Shown one piece after another: positions 59,576 to 64,000 of a stretch of DNA of 64,000 nucleotides; within the stretch, counting starts at the first letter, position 1, and the number at the start of each line of letters is the position of its first letter. Origin of the DNA: Toxotes chatareus (lineage: Eukaryota; Chordata; Actinopteri; Toxotidae); assembly GCA_016801885.1 (NCBI GenBank), contig CM028905.1:13110706-13174705 (forward strand). Direction: 5' to 3'. The notes under the pieces are model-generated. The model was not told the DNA's origin and did no database searches. It worked only from the letters and a program-made list of their open reading frames with translations. Made by a program: the position numbers and the translations under genes.

Positions 59576-60780
59576 CAACAGCTCTGGCTCTCCCATGCCC
59601 AGTGACATAAACTGACACTGTGCATTTACTTACAGGTGTTTCCAATTTACACCTGCCCAGGTGTAGTTTGATGGAGCTGTGGAGCTGGAACTACCCGATG
59701 CAACCAAACTCCAGACATCAACAAGAATGATCAAAGTGTAACTTCCACCATCCAGACAAATGTGACAAACCTAACAGCAGGACTGGTGAAATGCCACAGC
59801 TTTTCACATCCTCATGGTCCTGTGAAAAAGTCCAGTTAGACAAAGTAAAATTAAAATACCGGTGTGTGTGTGTGTACCACAGACCTTCAGAAACTATTTT
59901 TAAGTAATTTCACTTTACTAGAGTATTTCAATTTTATTCTCCCTTATACTTTATATCTCAGATCTGGTTGCTATAATCACTGATTTCTTTGCAAATAAAT
60001 ATGGCTTAAACTCCATTAATGTATATACTGTTACAATAGCAACTTGACAGCTTAACAGTTTCTTGCACATAGTGATTTAGTTTGCTTTTGATTTTGCTGA
60101 AATATTGCCTTTCTTTAGGTTTCATTTTTAAATACAAAACTGGCTTATTTGTAGTGAGCACTTTGTCACTGTGGGATTACCACTCTAAATAAAAGGTCTG
60201 ACTACTTTCTTCCAGCACTGCACACACGGCAGGTGGTTGTTAGTAAAAGGCAGCAAATGTGGAGAAAACAGACCGGTGCATCATCATCTATCAGAGCTAA
60301 CAGGAAATCTCTGGTGCACGTTGCAACAGCCGCACACACTGAGGCTGTCTGGGAGGCCTTGTCTGTGTTTATCGAAGGGTCGACACCCACATGAGATGAG
60401 CTCACTGGAAGGTCAATGCACACATCACTCCTGTGACTCTCATATAACCATCAATCACCGTCCTAATTCAAGTCTATTGCTGACAAGTCAGGCAATTACG
60501 ACAGCCTAATTGCAGGTAATGTCAGTGAAAGGCCAAAGTCAAAGAGAGACATGCAACTAAAAACTGAGTGCAGTCTGAAAGGAAACATGACAGCTTACAA
60601 CATGTTTCCTAATGGATTTGTACAAGCATTTGGTAAACATTCAAACAAACAAGCCACTGTTATCTTGTACTTTCACGTTAAACACTTAGTTGTGTTCCAA
60701 CACATTCAAGAATGGTCCTGTGAGTGATGTAGTCGAGTGCCTAAAACAAACATTTTGAGAACAGTGACAAACGCTCTAAT
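59576..60780. other. Non-coding region
   Basis: Mixed unique sequence with an ACACCTG-rich patch at 59634-59655 and a short TG run at 59862-59874. The two overlapping opposite-strand open frames at 60202-60509 are not supported. Confidence 0.5.
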
Positions 60781-60789
60781 TTCAGAATT

Positions 60790-61110
60790 TCAAGGGCTTC
60801 TGTTGGGTGGGATAGTCTTAAGGTACCATGACACTCATGCATAAATCATGCAATCATCATCAATGCATATTCAGAAAGGCTGTATCGCTCCGCTTCTCTA
60901 TGGGAGATTAGAGGGAGCCCGGACTGTGACAAAACCCAGCTGATTGTAATGAGCTTTTTTGTGGCTTCCTGCGCTGACAAAACAAGCCTAAATTAATCAT
61001 GATACCACCCTCCTACTGCGGCAAGGAAGCCTAAAGCCTTCCATCGGCTCCCCCTGTTGTAAATTGGACCCTGAGACAGAAATTTCTATGATGCAAAGTG
61101 AATTAGGCTC
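60790..61110. other. Candidate conserved non-coding element
   Basis: Contains ATGCATAAATCATGC (an octamer-like palindromic patch at 60837-60852), CAATCATCATCAATGCATATT, GCTGATTGTAATGAGC and AATTAATCATGAT, with no repeats and no open frame. By eye this resembles a vertebrate enhancer with homeodomain and POU-type sites. Not tested by alignment. Confidence 0.35.
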
Positions 61111-61687
61111 CAAAACACTTTAAGTCATTCATAGAAAATGGGTGACAGAATATGTTTTCAATAATTGGCTTGCCTTTATGAAACATGACTCAAATGTTTG
61201 CAGTTTGTTTGTCGCACCATCTGCAGTGAAAGGCATCAGATAAGTGAGAGGGATGAAGGAATAAACAGCAGTAGAAATATATGCGGAAACTTAGAGCTGG
61301 CTTAACAGGAAGCAAAATGTGAGTGTGTGTATGCACTGAAATGTGCAGGCAGACGTTTATTTATAGATTTTTTTTCACACATCTTTGTTAGCCTACATTG
61401 ACTTTCTATCCTCTTCTGACAACTTAAGCGCCTTCCATTACTTCAGCATAAATGTTGGATTTTCAGGTAATAACTTAATCTCATTTCTCGGGTATAACTT
61501 GTCAATTAAAGTTTGTCGCTTTGAACATTTGTTTTAACACATAATGCTTTGGATACTGTTTGAATGAACTGACTGGCCTCTTTGTGTAGAATCCCACAGT
61601 CTGGCACCCGGGTTTACTGATTCCTTACGCATCTCCAAGGTCAGGTCTGTCAAGACTGGTCCACTGGTACTATAACATCCCATTGCC

Positions 61688-62095
61688 TGTCATGTTTCCG
61701 ATTTTATTTTGAAATTCTCATGTTCTGTCATTTCAGTTCCTGCCCCCATGTGCTGCCACTCCCCTGATCATCCTCACCTGTTTCCAATTACTCACCTGCC
61801 CCTGATTTTTCTGTTGGCCAACCCTGTATATATATACTCCCCTGGTTTCCCTGTTCCCTTGCCAGACTGTCTTTATTTGTCCTTGTATGTTCATTGCTTT
61901 CCAACATTCTTTCCCAGTGTTAGTTTCTATGGTTTTTGACTCAGCTTTGTTCTCTAGTTTTTGGGCATTTGCCTGCTCCTTGCTTGGTATTGTTTGTTGG
62001 ATTCGGACTGATCTCCTGAACTGTACCTTGTGTCCCAAGTCTTTCTCTGAACCCGAGTCTCTGATCTGATCCAGACACATTACACAACTGTTATT
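61688..62095. mobile_element. Possible solo LTR or LTR-like repeat
   Basis: The stretch begins TGTCATGTTTCC and ends GACACATTACA, with an internal CTGTATATATATACTCCCC TATA box near 61823 followed by a CT/TTG-rich segment of the kind common in fish Ty3/gypsy-type LTRs (CACCTGCCCCTGATT). No poly-A signal or flanking duplication was confirmed, so a SINE-like or other repeat is possible. Confidence 0.35.
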
Positions 62096-64000
62096 TGCAG
62101 ATTTTATCAGCTCTAGCAAGCTAGCTAGTTAGCTGACATAGCTTTGTGATTTCTTTAAGAACCCGGTCTCTGACATTTTAATGTTTCCTTTGTACTCATT
62201 TTAAAACAAGAACCCTGAAAAAGGGTCTTCAGTATGTTCTTGACAGCTCCATACATAATATTGTCACAAGTGCTAGGCAAAAGCTAGCATCCTCACCAGT
62301 TTACAATCCATGTAAAAAAAAAAAAAAAAAAAATAAAGACTTGGAAATAAAGAAATAGCATTATTGCAGTTTAGAGCTAGTCCTAGTAGCATAACTATGG
62401 TAAAAAAAAAAACATGCCTAGGAAGCCGTTAAACTATGACTGGACAATCAGTGATCGGGGGAGATTTTAGCAAATGATCAGTTTGCCAGCGTTGTGATAT
62501 GATGCCAGATTTGCCCAGCTGTATGACAGCAGAATGTCATCCCAAATAAGCACTGCCTGCCTTTTAGGCTGCCAATAATAGAATTTGAATGCAAACACAA
62601 CTGAAAACCCTTGACAGTATTTTAATTGCACTATTAAATCATTTCCTAATTGTACCGCAGCAGTGAGAACTGACAGTCTAAAATTAAAAAGCTCGCAGCT
62701 GCTTTAGATTTATAAAATGTGTTATTTTTTGTCCGAACGTCATCAGATAAGTAATGGCATTACCTTATCAGCTTATTCACCAGATGAAGGTGTCCTCCTG
62801 GTCAAGGATGATGACACTGTGAGGGTCATTTCACAGGAAGCTGAGGACACATCTCAGCAGTCTCTTTAGTCACACTGAGAAGAGACACTCACATCCTCTA
62901 TGTCTAACCGATACTTGCCTCATGATTCCATTACCTGGAGTGCCAGAAGGCCCATGGGACAGGAGCCATCCACAGAGGAAGCCAAGAAGCAAGTGAGGGC
63001 AGGGACGAGATGAAGGCAGGTGCTCGGTGGACGAGTGGAACATGAATATATCAAAAAGGCTTGAATGTCTCTTTCCCTGGCAAACAGATTGCCTGGGCTG
63101 GGTAGATTTCATTCCCGCCATATGCCTCAAGGATACACTGGGTCTTCTCATTTTAAGGCTCATCTTCCCTTTTTTGCATGTTCAACATTTTGTGATAATA
63201 GAGAAACTGGGTCAAACTAGCACTCTCACATTCCAGTCACATAATTTCAATGGAGGGAGAACTTTTGAGCATTTGCATTGTACTCTGGGGTGCTAGAAAG
63301 AAGAGAGCAAGTTTTAATTCAGAACTTTGGTGACTGCTGTTTTCCAGCGGGATATGGAAGGGGTTCGTGTCTGACCACTTACACGAGTGTGGTGTGGGAA
63401 TAGTAGGGGAAAATAGTTGTAAGGATTACTTCCGCGCCAAGGCCCACTGTCTCATAGGCAGGTTATCAAATCCAAAATCTCGCAGTTGCAACAAAACTTT
63501 GTGCTGTGCTCAACAAAGAACAAAAATTAGAGAAATATGCATCCCTATAGTTCAATATGAGAACAGGGATGCCCCAAAGTAATTTACCTAGAACGACCTA
63601 GCACATGAATTATGTACAAAGGCTGTAAAATAGCAAAGAAAGAACTTTAATGGTTTTGCCTCGCCTTATACAAACTATCCCAAGAGATGTGACATTACAA
63701 AAAAATCATATGGAAACAGCAGCTACCAAAGCAATATAAGCCATAATAAACTTGCTGACTGCAGTAAATATGACTCCCATCTCAGCGTGCAGTTTAACTG
63801 GTGCTGAAAGGCACTGAACTGAAGACTATACATGCTGAAGTGACTTTGTCAAGGAACTCGGTGAACGTGTTTATCAATGCAGAATCGTCCTTTCGAGAAG
63901 GCTTTAACAAAGATTTCCCAGGCAGGAGGACAGGCGAAGGGAAAACGAGTGGATGTGTGAAAAGGGGGGAGTAAGCGTGAGAATGAAAGAGGAGAGGGGA
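62096..64000. other. Non-coding region to the window end
   Basis: AT-rich sequence with poly-A runs at 62314-62332 and 62403-62411 and a purine-rich end (63923-64000). No gene, RNA gene or named repeat was recognised. Confidence 0.5.

Overview
This window reads as teleost fish (probably percomorph) chromosomal DNA. Coding sequence is sparse and carried on short exons with GT-AG borders, long AT-rich introns hold CA/TG and poly-A tracts, and the relics of mobile elements (an L2-like LINE and Tc1-like transposons) are of types common in fish. Nothing bacterial, viral or organellar was seen.

Positions 1 to about 41,870 hold the 3' four-fifths of one plus-strand gene, gria3, which encodes the AMPA-type glutamate receptor subunit GluA3. 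Thirteen coding exons were resolved by translation and splice-site phase. They cover most of the amino-terminal domain, ligand-binding lobes S1 and S2, membrane segments M1 to M4, both alternative flop and flip exons, and the C-terminal tail ending in a PDZ ligand. One isoform uses twelve of the thirteen exons and gives 722 in-frame residues to the stop at 38,693-38,695. The first exons (signal peptide and about 170 residues) lie upstream of the window. The teleost duplicate (gria3a or gria3b) cannot be decided here.

Regulatory signals can be read directly. A 31-position imperfect hairpin spans the donor after the S2 exon and places the R/G editing adenosine (33,074) opposite a C. The flop and flip exons are both 115 nt, so only mutually exclusive use keeps the frame. 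The Q/R-site codon in the pore is CAG (Gln). A long 3' UTR probably ends near a polyadenylation signal at 41,839 and contains an 8-nt match to the miR-124 seed.

The introns contain a Tc1-like remnant (about 8,956-9,333), a 2.5 kb minus-strand L2-like LINE relic (about 9,659-12,180), two dispersed repeat families each present twice, a nested inverted-repeat element (about 4,318-4,780), several microsatellites and a near-perfect 29-bp fold-back at 29,390-29,466.

From 41,870 to 64,000 no confident gene was found. One candidate first coding exon at 46,221-46,302 is followed by a donor and by TAACGTTA-type sequence seen near many fish promoters. A decayed Tc1 transposase C-terminus lies at 47,163-47,297. 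The rest looks like non-coding DNA with repeats and several stretches that resemble conserved non-coding elements, a judgement by eye that needs alignment. No wholly new biological system was found; the more unusual points are RNA structures and splicing constraints around the flip/flop and editing region.
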